From Leptobrachium leishanense (Eukaryota > Chordata > Amphibia > Anura > Megophryidae): a stretch of DNA of 64,000 nucleotides. Shown piece by piece: positions 44,306 through 54,513 of this stretch (its first letter is position 1; the number at the start of each line of letters is the position of its first letter). Under the pieces are notes generated by a model. It was not told the origin of the DNA. It saw only the letters and a program-made list of their open reading frames with translations, and made no database searches. The stretch spans positions 49,544,693 to 49,608,692 of the forward strand of contig CM019071.1 of NCBI GenBank assembly GCA_009667805.1, in the 5' to 3' direction. A program made the position numbers and the translations under genes.

Positions 44306-45326
44306 TTTCCCAAGTCTCTTTCAATGATGCCAGTTGCTCATCTAAAGCAGGAATCGTGGTATCAGGAAACGTATCGGGGAGCACGGGAGGATCAAAACCA
44401 TAAACAGCGAAGAAAGGAGAATGTCCTGTGGATTCACTCACTGCGCTGTTCAAAGCATATTCTGCCCATGGTAGCAGGTCTGACCAGTTATCTTGTTGTT
44501 CTGAGATAAAGCACCTGAGATATCTCTCTATATTTTGGTTTGCTCGTTCTGCTGCTCCGTTGGTCTGGGGGTGATAAGCCGAAGAGAAAGAGAGGTCTAT
44601 CCCCACGTTCTTACAAAACCCTCTCCAGAATCTGGAGATGAATTGGGTCCCCCTATCAGAGACAATCTCCAGAGGGACACCGTGTATGCGGACCACGTTG
44701 GCAATGAAAATGGGCACCAGTTCAGCTGCCGAAGGTAGTTTCCGAAGAGGAACATAGTGGCCCATCTTGGAAAATCGATCTATGATCGTAAGTATCACTG
44801 TATTCCCTCTTGACTCAGGTAACTCTACTATAAAATCCATGGCTACATGTGACCAGGGTCGTTCGGGGATCGGCAAAGGCTGGAGTAAGCCAATGGGTGC
44901 TGTTTTGGGACTTTTCTGCCTTGTGCATACTTCGCACACGGCAATGTAATCTTTGACATCTCGGCGCAACGTGGGCCACCAGAGGAGTTTACTGATACTA
45001 GACACAGTCTTGGTGATACCCATATGCCCAGAAGTTTTATTATCATGATAGATGTTAAGTACTTCCTCTCTTTCGTTCTCAGGTACAAAGAGTCTCGCAG
45101 GAGGTTTTCCCCCAGGAGCTGCACCCTGGACGGTCTGCAACCTTTTTATTAGAGGAGACGAGACACTAATCGTGGTAGCGGCTATAATCCTTTCCTGGGG
45201 TACAATGGGATGCCGATCTTGGATATTATGTTCATAAGACTCATACTGTCTCGACAATGCGTCTGCTTTAATGTTTCTGGACCCAGGTCTATAGGTAAGC
45301 ACGAAATTAAAACTTGAAAGAAACAA
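44280..45326 (-). pseudogene. Gypsy RNase H end and integrase core
   Basis: The frame starts in the end of RNase H (FNFVLTYRPGSRNIKADALS). It then holds the integrase zinc finger (H in NIYHDNKTSGHMG, C-x-x-C in CEVCTRQK) and the DDE core: D in MDFIVELP, D in VSDRGTQF, E in HPQTNGAAERANQ. Integrase catalyses strand transfer of element DNA. The catalytic residues are intact; the gene is separated from its neighbours by frameshifts at about 45440 and 44310. Confidence 0.92.
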
Positions 45327-45424
45327 TGACCATCTCGCTTGTCTGGAATTTAAACGTTTGGCATCTCCAATGTACGTGAGATTCTTATGATCGGTTATGA
45401 TAACGATGGGGTCCTTAGACCCCT

Positions 45425-45943
45425 CTAATAAGTATCTCCATTCGGCCAGGCCGCGATGACTGCTAACAATTCTCTATTTCCAATGTCATAGTTCTTCTCT
45501 GCCGGGGACAACTTCCGAGAATAGAAGCCGCATGGATGCAAGGGTTTGTCAGGAGCCTCCCTTTGGGACAAGACTGCACCAAGACCTAGTTCGGAGGCGT
45601 CAACTTCTACTTGGAAAGGCAGAGCCGGATCTGGATGTCGGAGAACAGGGGCAGTAGTGAATGCTTGCTTTAGTGCCTCAAAGGCTTGAGTGGCTTGAGG
45701 TGTCCATTTCTGATTTCCCACCCCTTTCTTTGTCATAGCCGTGAGGGGAGCCACCAAGGCCGAAAAATCTTTAATGAACCTTCGGTAATAGTTCGTAAAC
45801 CCCAGAAACCTCTGAATGGCTTTAAGTCCTTGGGGTAGAGGCCAGTCAAGAATAGCTGAGAGCTTCTTAGGATCCATTTGAAAACCCTCAGGGGTTTTAT
45901 TATATAACCAAGGAATTGCACAGTTACTATGTCGAATAGACAT
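45425..45943 (-). pseudogene. Gypsy RT thumb and RNase H
   Basis: Continuation of pol after a frameshift near 45950: [28 protein letters not shown], then RNase H with [15 protein letters not shown] and the ELLAVIAA helix. A second frameshift near 45440 removes the rest into the next frame. RNase H degrades the RNA template during reverse transcription. Confidence 0.9.
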
Positions 45944-45949
45944 TTTTCT

Positions 45950-48090
45950 AGCTTACAATACAATCCAGCCTTCAATAGTTTTTTCAATACTTGTTTCACG
46001 TGGACATGATGAGTGTCCACATCAGGAGAGTATATCAGGATATCATCCAGATATACTATGACGAATTCTTGCAGAAATTCCCTTAGAGTGTCGTTTATAA
46101 GGTCCTGAAAGACGGCTGGCGCATTACATAACCCAAAAGGCATCACCAGGTATTCATAATGCCCGCTACGTGTATTAAAAGCCGTTTTCCATTCGTCTCC
46201 CTTTTTAACCCTGACCAGGTTGTACGCTCCGCGTAAATCAAGCTTAGTATAGACACGGGCCCCTTTCAATCGGTCGAACAATTCTGTTATGAGAGGTATG
46301 GGATATGCATTTCTTATAGTGATCCTGTTCAAACCTCTATAATCGATGCAAGGTCGCAGATCTCCCTCTTTCTTGGAAACAAAAAAGAAACCTGCTCCTG
46401 CTGGAGAGGAGGACCGTCTAATGAATCCTCGTTCCAGATTCTCCCTTATGTATTCCTCCATAATGTCGTTCTCTCTTTGTGATAAAGGGTATACGTGACC
46501 CCTAGGAGGCATCGTACCGGGGAGTAAATCAATAGCACAGTCATATGGACGATGTGGTGGTAGGACCTCAGTCCTGGCTTTAGAGAACACCTCCTTTAAT
46601 GCCAGGTAACTTTCAGGAACCTCTGTGGACAAAGGAGGGGCTGTGGCAATATTGAGGCTACCAATCACATTGACTCTGCCTAGGCACTTAGACTGACAAC
46701 TCTGACCCCAACATTTTATGTCTCTCTGGACCCAATCGACAACTGGGTTGTGCTCTGTTAGCCATGGAAACCCAAGAACGACAGGACATGAGGGTGATTC
46801 AATAATTTGAAATCTTATAGTTTCCTGGTGCAAAACTCCTGTTTTCATACATACATCGACTGTGTCGTGAGTGATATGTGGACATGACAGGGGTTTACCA
46901 TCTATGGCCTCCACCATTAGAGGTCTTTCCTTGAGAACCAGAGGTAGGAGGTTTTTGGCAGCAAAATTCTTATCCATAAAATTGCCTGAGGCCCCAGAGT
47001 CTAAGAACGCCTCAGTCTTGAGGTGAACCCCCTCCCAGGTTAGGGAGATCGGTAACAGAATCCTGGATTTTTTTTTCTCATTATCCACAAAGGAGGCATA
47101 CAGAGAACCGATAACCTGGGTATTCCCTGTTCTGAGTCCTAATTTGCTATATTCAGCCCTGCTAACCCTGGGTCTCTGAGGACATTGAAGGCGGAAGTGA
47201 TCTGCCCCTGCACAATAGAAGCAGAGCCCCTTTTCTCTTCTGTGCGCTCTTTCTGCTTCTGAAATACCTGTCTTCCCTATTTGCATGGGTTCAACGACTG
47301 GCAAATCTGTTTTCACATTCTCCGAATTACCTGACGTACTGGTGTGTCTGGGTAATGAGGGTAAAGGAGGCAAGACCCTTCGGGGTCTATCTCTGGGGTG
47401 TCTCCTTTCCCTGATTTGATCGTCCATGGCTATACAGAAATCTATCAGGTGGTCTAGATTTTCTGGTAATTTTAAGGGAGCCAGCTCAAACATAAAAGCC
47501 TCGTTCAAGCCTTCGGTAAAGGCTAAGGTTAAAACGTCGTTCGGCCAAAGTACCTCAGAAGTCAAAGTCTTAAACTCTATGGCATAGTCGGCGACCCTCT
47601 TATTACCTTGTTTGATGTGAAACAAGGACCTACCCGCATTGGTAGCCCTTCTAGAGGGATCAAAGGTACGTTTTAACTCAGAGGTAAAACCCTCATAGTC
47701 ATAAATGATGGGTTTCTTATTTTCCCACAACGGCGTAGCCCACAATAAAGCTTTTTCTGTTAAATGATTAATCAGATATCCTACTTTGGCTTTATCAGAC
47801 ATACAAGAACCTGGATTGTTCTCAAACAAGATCTCGAGTTGAGTCAAAAAACCCCGGCATAGGCTTGGTGTACCATCATAGCGTAGGGGTGCCTTCATAC
47901 TAAGCCTATGTCCTTCAGGGGGGACGGAACTGACCCTAGGTAATACTGGATCTGGAGGGTTTGTGGTACCTGTATTGGACCGATTTAACAGGGTTTGCAG
48001 AGCGAGAGAAATCTGGTCCATCCTATGGTCCTGTTCCTCTTGTCTGGCTGCGATACGTGCCAGCTGGTTAGAGAGGTCTGCGGGATCCAT
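45950..48090 (-). pseudogene. Gypsy gag-protease-RT polyprotein
   Basis: Open from the LTR to about 45960. I take the ATG at 48088-48090 (MDPADLSNQ), 15 bases inside the internal region, as start; the upstream ATG lies in the LTR. Gag includes the retrotransposon capsid-like region and a CCHC knuckle (CFYCAGADHFRLQC, about 47183-47222). The protease has DSGA (near 46993-47004). The RT has LRPCIDYRGLN, TKLDLRGAYNLVRV, MPFGLCNAPAVFQ and the catalytic YLDD (46042-46053). The frame is lost at LGYII near 45950. About 710 codons without a break indicate a young copy. Confidence 0.93.
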
Positions 48091-48104
48091 TGGCCCTGAC
48101 GTAA

Positions 48105-49067
48105 TGTCACGGATCCCTCTGATTACCAAAATAGTGGTCCCTTTACGCAGACCGCTCTCTACCCTTCCGATCCTTGAATGGTCGGCAAAACTAGAAAGTC
48201 AATTAACCAGACAATAGATAATCAAGGGGTAACACCAGACAGAGGTATGGAATAGAGTATTGTCACGAATCCTTCTGACTACCAAGATAGTGATCTCTTT
48301 ATGTAGCTCACTCTCTACTCTTCCGATCCTTGAATGGTCGGCAAAGCTATATACACAATTAAGCAGGTAACAGATAAAGAATGGAAAACACCAGACAAAG
48401 GTACAGACCAGAGTACAAGTCCTCCCTAGGACTTTAGTATTAGCAGAGGTAATCTGATGTGTGCTTAGGGTGCCACATAGACTGACCTCGGTACCAACGT
48501 TAAGGGCAGAACCAAGAGCAGAGTAAATGCCAATACCAGGGGTTATACACAGAAGGGTTCGTTTGCAAATGCCAGGGGTCATACACAGGAGAGTTCGTTT
48601 GCCAATGCCAAGGGTCATACACAGGAGGGTTCGTTTGCCAATGCCAAGGGTTATACACAGGAGGGTTCGTTTGCCAATGCCAAGAGTCATACACAGGAGG
48701 ATTCGTTTGCCAATGCCAAGGGTCATACACAGGAGGGTTCGTTTGCCAATGCCAAGGGTTATACACAGGAGGGTTCGTTTGCCAATGCCAAGAGTCATAC
48801 ACAGGAGGGTTCGTTTGCCAATGCCAAGAGTCATACACAGGTAATAGCCAAATATTCACAAGAGCTCTGCGGGAAGTGAATACCACGTCAGGGCACCGGT
48901 ATAGTGGTGAGACTGGGTTTTAAACCCGGCGGGTCCGCGTCATAACGCCAGGCCCCGCCCCTCGGCGTCCCACGTGAGCGCACCCGGAAGCGTTTACATT
49001 CGGCGCCTGGCCAGCGAGCAGCGAGGAAGCTGCTGCCAGGCGCCCCATCCCCTGACCCACCGTGACA
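48105..49067 (-). repeat. Gypsy 5' LTR with 36-bp minisatellite
   Basis: 963 bp, nearly identical to 42808-43770, including a nine-unit 36-bp array (about 48545-48840). No conventional tRNA-complementary site beginning TGG is seen just inside it (the sequence reads TTACGTCAGGGCCAATGG), so priming is uncertain. Confidence 0.95.
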
Positions 49068-49072
49068 CTCCC

Positions 49073-49240
49073 CCTGTACCTCAAATTTAGCCAAAAATGC
49101 CGGACAATTATTTTTCCAGTGACCTTCGCCCCGGCACCAAGCGCACTGATTGGGTCCCAAGGGGTTCCCTAGGTGTTCCCCTACCTCTGCCTCCCCGACC
49201 CCTCGCTCTCCCTCTTTCCGGGGCACCTCTTCCTCCATTT
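49073..49240 (-). pseudogene. ERV nucleocapsid zinc knuckle
   Basis: CCHC knuckle C-x2-C-x4-H-x4-C (CAWCRGEGHWKNNC) at 49104-49145. It binds genomic RNA in retroviruses. It lies in a different frame from the capsid and is cut from the protease by the Gypsy insertion at 49067. Confidence 0.88.
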
Positions 49241-50010
49241 CCCATATATCCGACCATCCCTGTGTGCCCTTTTTGTCTCTTTATCTCCTGCCGCTTTTCT
49301 TCCAGATCCCGGTTATGATACACTTTATTAGCAATTTCTACCAATTCGCTAATACCTTTACCCAAAAACCCATCTAGTCTCTGTATTTTATTCCGTATGT
49401 CTCTCTGTGACTGACCCACAAAGGAAGAATTAATTAACCTCTGATTCTCCACCGCCTCCGGGTCAATAGGACTGTACATCCTATATGCATCTAGTAATCT
49501 TTCTAGAAATACACTTGGGGTTTCTTTAGAATCTTGCACAATATCCGCTATTTTCCCCATATTTGTGGGTTTCTTCCCTCCCGCTTTAACACCCATTATT
49601 ACCTCTGTACGGTACGTCTGCAGGTGAGCAATACCTGCAGCGGTATTGTACGGCCATTTTGGATCTGTTTTTGGGTAGTGTTCCTCTGCCCACGCTTCTG
49701 GCTGGGCTCTGGCATCTTCTACGGCTTGGGCAAGTAGAATTTTTCGCACACTACTATTTATTCGGGCTCTTTCCTCAGTTGTAAACATCGTCAGCATTAG
49801 TTGTTGACAATCTGCCCATGTGGGGTTATGTGTGAGCATAACTGACTCTATCATACTGGCCACTGCCGCGGGATTAGTGGAGTACAGTGGTGTGTGCGTT
49901 TTCCAGTTGAACAGATCTGTTGTCGTAAATGGGACATATGTGTATTGCACTGGCCCAGGTTCTCCGTTTTCCAGTAAAGGGCCTGGCACCTCCCGTAGGG
50001 GCATTTGCAT
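49108..50010 (-). pseudogene. ERV capsid (p30-like)
   Basis: Gammaretrovirus-type capsid: YVPFTTTDLFNWKTHTPLYS, IESVMLTHNPTWADCQQLM and the C-terminal major homology-like region (FLERLLDAYRMYSP, FVGQSQRDIRNKIQ) are present in the expected order over 250 residues. A basic tail and Gly/Arg-rich segment follow. A frame break near 50010-50135 separates it from matrix. The capsid alone is an intact frame of 300 codons. Confidence 0.9.
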
Positions 50011-50134
50011 CTTACTGTTACTGGGATTGTGCTGATATGGGTCTCGGGGTTTATATATTTTGTTCGCTGCACGAGTGGTTGCACCTTGCTTTGCATCTTC
50101 ACCCTCATCATCGCTGTCCTCTTGGGTTACTAGT

Positions 50135-50770
50135 TTATATATACGTTCCCATCGGGCATTTCAATCTTTCCTGGTGGGACCTCTCTGTCTCCTCCACCCG
50201 CTGCCCCCTCATCTTTCTCCGCAATACCGCCTGCCGGAGCGGAGGAAGCTGGCGGAGCAGTAGCAGCCGCCCGCTCCCCCCCTCCGCCAGCGCAACTGCG
50301 GCACGCAAAGCTTCTCTAGCTGCCCCATAATATGATGGATAGGGCGGGGACAGGGAATCAATCTCCTCCGGCTGTTCTACTAACACCGGTTTCCTTTTCT
50401 TATTATTTTCTCTATTTGGGGGTACCTGCTTCTTGTTACGTCCCGCCATCATTATAAAATGACTTTTATCTCTTACACAATACCTCCATATATCTATATA
50501 TGGGTACTGTTCAGGATATCCGCATTTCCCGGTTACTTGGGAATGCACTCTCTGTATTAGCTCCGGGTCCATTGACCCCTGCTCTGGCCAGTCTGGAACT
50601 AGCAGTGGCCATACAAGTGTACACATTCCTGTTAATTTCTCTTTAGTTAACTCTACACCATAATCATGTGTTGTATATAGTGCTTCGAAATTCCGCACCA
50701 TATACCCTAAGGGCGTCTCACCCTTCTTCACCTTCTTCACCTTGTTGGGCTTGGATGACCCGTTACCCAT
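50135..50770 (-). pseudogene. ERV matrix and p12-like region
   Basis: I place the start at 50768-50770, where MGNGSS gives an N-terminal Gly for myristoylation; the ORF extends upstream without support. A basic patch (KPNKVKKVKKG) follows as in matrix proteins that bind the inner membrane. Downstream, PPYPSYYG resembles a PPxY-type late domain. The remaining Leu/Arg-rich stretch up to 50135 is probably out of frame. Confidence 0.82.
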
Positions 50771-51837
50771 TGTTACTCTTAAGGGCAGTAACCTTTTTAC
50801 AATACAGATATTACTTTTTAGCAAAAACACTTGAAATTTACTGTCTGGTACTTCAGCCAACAGTTCATATATATCGGATTCGCTTCCTCCGTCAGTAGCC
50901 GGACTGCAGTCGCCTGAGCCGGAAACGTACCTTGGGAGTCCACTCTCAAGTTTGCTTTCTCGCTAGGCGAGTAGGTGCACAATCACTCACAGCACTCTCA
51001 GCAATCATTCACAACCCATACTGTACCAGATACTTTCAGCACAAAACAATACATAAACAATTCAACTCTTTCTATTAGCCGAGGGCACACCGTCCCTCCT
51101 TTTGGCTCCTTATACCCCGTTAATTGAACTCTAACTCTTGACTGCTTGTGACTTCGTGCACCCCGTTCTATAACTACACTTCCGTCTGCAATTCCAATTT
51201 GCCTATGGGTAATCTACCCACCCGGCACCACTTCCTCTGCAGCTACCGCTGGCCCCAATGGGCCCTCTTCACTACACGACGTACACACTAGCACTGGCTC
51301 AGGGCTCTCAGCCCAGTCACAGAAATCTCTCCTCCTTTCCTTTTGTCCACGTGTAGAAGCTTTATTTACAAACACTGACTACGACTATGCAACTCCACGT
51401 GGCTCCCTTCTCCCTCACATACAGACTCTATCCTTTAGTTAACATCTGATCCCCCGGGTCCAGACACGCGCTAGCCACTCTGGCTCCGTGCTTTCGGCGG
51501 CGGGTTTGGTATGCCAACGAGACCGTGGCCACGGGTCTCCTTATCTAACTATGGCCAGATGTTTCCCTTTATACCGGTATTTCCATTAGACATACAAACA
51601 TAGAAGACACTACCTATCGCACGCCGTTCGCTGTTTCCTCGGACTCGGTGGTGTCCCAGCTTCCCGGGCCGGGGGTCCGTTTGGGACGAGACGAGGTCTA
51701 CTGAACAGGAAATCCTGCTTGGCGCCTGCAGATGTCAGCTCACCTTTAATGGACGCCCAACCAGCGGGATTACTCGCACCTGCAGTCAACCGCTACGGTG
51801 TCCAGCAGTCGTTGCCGTGCCGGCAAAGGGCCTCGTA
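50771..51837 (-). other. ERV 5' leader
   Basis: About 1 kb between the primer site and gag, without coding features; packaging and splice-donor signals would be here but I cannot identify them. Confidence 0.6.
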
Positions 51838-51857
51838 TCCCGGCTATCGAGCCCCCA
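51838..51857 (-). promoter_or_regulatory. ERV primer binding site, tRNA-Pro type
   Basis: The minus strand starts TGGGGGCTCG, four bases inside the LTR, and continues to CCGGGAT. This equals the complement of a tRNA-Pro 3' end except for a short ATAG insertion in the middle. Confidence 0.8.
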
Positions 51858-51861
51858 GAAA

Positions 51862-52477
51862 TATTACCAGAATCCACCTGGTTCACTCGGGACGAGGCCG
51901 GACTGGACACGAGCAAGGATTGTCTGGACACGAGTCTCTTCAGGAAAGGCAAACTTTATTGTGACGTCTTATACCCCGAATACATAATTAGGTATATCCC
52001 AATTAGCCCACCTCCCTGTGACACTATCCTACCCCACGTGGGTTAATACCTCCCTTAGTCTAATACAAAGACATTCCATTAAATTGGTCATAAATTGGCA
52101 AGCTTCATGTTAGTTTTGACAGATCATGATTAGTTCTTACATTCAGTCCGGGCTATGCTCGCCTCCCTAACGCCTGTACTTATTTGTTTCGGCTAACACC
52201 TGGTCTATCTTCAATGCTTCCCTTTGTCTCTCAGTGGGCCTCTATGACCTTGGTGTATCCATTCCTCATTCTGTCCCTTCGTGCCAGGAACAGCCAAGAT
52301 CTTTCTCAGGGTTTTAATTGCTTTTCTGCTAATCTAACACATTCCTAAATTTCTATGTATGCTTCATTCTAGTTTCAGCTAAAACCTACCTTGTTATGTT
52401 CAAGTGAACCATTATTCTGAACAAGATGGCCGCCTGGCTTATACTGCTCGGCCAGCTTCCAGCCTGATTCCACTTCA
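51862..52477 (-). repeat. ERV 5' LTR
   Basis: 616 bp, homologous to 38956-39637 but lacking 69 bp after GTGACGTC (micro-homology GTC at the junction). The outer terminus near the primer site is TA instead of TG. Confidence 0.9.
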
Positions 52478-52619
52478 ATATAGTTATAATATTCCAATAT
52501 GAAGTATAAAGGGTGTGTGAATATTTAGTTCAAATTGTAAATGGAGAGATTGGATGTCAGGAGTGTGTAGGTGTAACTACAAATTGTAATGAAAACGTGA
52601 CTAGACTTAAGTGTTAATA

Positions 52620-52982
52620 TGTTAAAATAAAATGGCAAATTTCAAAATCTGCGTTGAGGCCATTTGGTTGCAGCGTGTTTAGAAGGTAGATCCACTTCAT
52701 TTCTTCTTGATTTATTTTCTTCTCAAAATCCACTCCAGTCTCTTTATACTTGTTTGATGCCTATGAAAGTGAGGCCTCTCGGATCACTGTTGTGTTTGAT
52801 TTTGAAGTGTTGTGATACTGAGTGCTTTTCATATCCAATTTTGATATTTCGGATGTGTTCGTAAATTCTTTTATTAAAGTGTCTTGTAGTCCTACCAACG
52901 TATCTTAGACCGCATGGGCATCTAAGCAGATATATAATATTTCTTGAAAAGCATGTAATAACTTCCTTAATGGGATAGATAG
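52620..52982 (-). pseudogene. Penelope-like GIY-YIG endonuclease
   Basis: The segment encodes VITCFSRNIIYLLRCPC, the GIY-equivalent strand, then LRYVGRTT (YIG-equivalent), followed by HFNKRIYEHIRNIK with the conserved Arg and His. The frame ends at 52744, but a one-base shift continues the protein (EMKWIYLLNTLQPNGLN) to about 52625, the typical C-terminus of this family. The nuclease cuts the target DNA for priming. Inactivated by the frameshift and upstream insertions. Confidence 0.9.
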
Positions 52983-53930
52983 TGTAGCGCTGGTTTAATT
53001 CTGCTGCCGTAATTGCTCGTTTCTGGCCACCAGGGGGAGACGAGCGCAATGTAAACCACACTGGACATTTTTGGACTACGTTTCCAGCATGCTTTGGGGC
53101 AGGGACAGGAAGTGGGTGGGGAGAACGGGGAGACATCTGCAACCTCTTGCGGAGGAGAGCCAGTGCGCGCCAAGGGGTGAACAGAGCAAGACGCACGTCA
53201 GACAACGAGCGATTGTGACCATGCTGGAGCGCAGGTGCTGCCTTGCGGACGCTGGAGATCGGTTTCAGTGACTTGCCAGAGACCTAGTAATCCACCGCTG
53301 AGAGGTTTACACAGATACAGAGCTGCAGATTGGACCCCGAGTTAGGAGACCGTGATGATCTAATGGGAGTGCAGGCGGTGAACTGAGAATTTTGTGGCAG
53401 AGACGGACAAGCAAGACAAGCGTATCCGGTGGCACAGAGTCCCAGCCAAATCGAGCGAAGAGACGTCCTGGGGCGAGCAGGGTGCAGAGTATCTAGCGGA
53501 CGGGCGAGAGGCCTTCCAGGCCACAGTACAGTAATAAAGAACGCTGCAGTTTGTCTAAATCTACAGGGCCCCAACGTGACTAGTCGAAGACACATTGAAA
53601 TCATTCACTGGCCAGTTGAATCTAGTACACGGGTACCAACACACGCATACACGCACACCTTCTTGGGACACAACCTGTACGGGACTCACACTCCGGCAAC
53701 GAAGGGTTTAAAATTCCTTTTTCTTTTCGCATTACGAAATGCATTTCACATTACGAATTCCTGTAAATATATATGTATACCGTGCTGCTTTATATATGCC
53801 AGTTTATTTGAGACCAGTAAACTATATAACTTAGAAAATCCACAACAGTGCTGGTGTATATTTATTCCCTAGTGCGGGGAGACTGACCCGAGGTTTAAAT
53901 TCAGCGGCTCCTCCGGGAGTGAGCGCTACA
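52983..53930 (+). mobile_element. Solo LTR-like insertion
   Basis: 948 bp with 9-bp perfect inverted ends TGTAGCGCT and AGCGCTACA, splitting the Penelope-like ORF between its Cys-rich linker (CGNCRNCRETG) and the GIY-YIG domain. An AATAAA lies at 53533-53538 on the plus strand. The flanks ATAG and ATAT match at three of four bases. It has no internal genes. LTR status is inferred from TG...CA ends and size. Confidence 0.65.
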
Positions 53931-54497
53931 ATATCTTTGCCTTCACCAAAAGTCTTGATAACCTCTTTTTTATTGCCTGTCTCCCGGCAGTTACGGCAGT
54001 TCCCACAGCGGTGGAATGCTTTACTTATTCCAAACATATTGTGGTTTCTTTTTTTGTTGTGTAACGGCTCTTAGTTAGATTGTGCTTCAAATTCTTTGCT
54101 CCTCTACAAATTATCGTAGGTTTTTCAGGGAGAATTTCCTTCAATAGTGGGTCTTTTAGGAGAAGAGGCCAATGTTTCTTTATCAAATTTCTTAGCTGCC
54201 AGTTTTGCTGATTGTATGTAAATACGAAAGGTACACCTCCTTTCTCAAGTAAATGGTTATTCTGTTTCGGTTTATATTTTATCAGTTCTTTTCTCTCCTT
54301 GTTGTTGATGTCTTCTCTAATTTTTTCCAAAGTTTGACGTTCGTAACCTTTGTCTTCAAGGTTTATTATTAAAATATTTGATTGTTCTTGGAAGGTTTCT
54401 TGCTTCGTGCAATTCCTGCGAATCCTTAATAGTTGGCTCTTTGGGACGCCCTCCAGCCATTTTTCAAAATGGCAGCTGCTCCTTTCAATAAAACTAT
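53931..54497 (-). pseudogene. Penelope-like RT thumb and linker
   Basis: Minus-strand coding: region of CHFEKWLEG type near 54450, then 54330-54025 (VPFVFTYNQQNWQLRNLIKK, PTIICRGAKNLKHNL), and after a frameshift near 54035 the linker with cysteine knuckle (HRCGNCRNCRETG, 54013-53975). It connects RT to the endonuclease. A stop near 54350 and frameshifts disable it. Confidence 0.82.
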
Positions 54498-54513
54498 CGG
54501 TGTCGACTTTCTT

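Larger units (their letters stand above)
42808..49067 (-). mobile_element. Chromodomain Ty3/Gypsy retrotransposon (chromovirus)
   Basis: Complete 6,260-bp element with two 963-bp LTRs, inserted in the ERV between the nucleocapsid zinc knuckle and protease. It is flanked by a perfect 5-bp duplication CTCCC (42803-42807 and 49068-49072). LTR termini are TGTCACGG and CCGTGACA. Gene order on the minus strand is gag, protease, RT, RNase H, integrase, chromodomain, which is Ty3/Gypsy. Hand comparison of the LTRs finds about nine differences, so the insertion is recent, but three frameshifts break pol. Confidence 0.96.
38956..52477 (-). mobile_element. Endogenous retrovirus, gamma/epsilon-type
   Basis: A 13.5-kb provirus including a nested 6.26-kb Gypsy element. 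LTRs stand at 38956-39637 and 51862-52477. The flanks carry ATAT on both sides (38952-38955 and 52478-52481). Internal order on the minus strand: tRNA-Pro-type primer site, leader, gag (matrix, capsid, zinc knuckle), protease, truncated RT, integrase C-terminus, envelope, polypurine tract. Most of RT, all RNase H and the integrase core are deleted, and gag, protease and env carry frame breaks, so it cannot replicate. The LTRs differ by roughly 15-20 substitutions (hand count) plus a 69-bp deletion in the 51.9-kb copy, so the insertion is older than the nested Gypsy. Confidence 0.93.
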
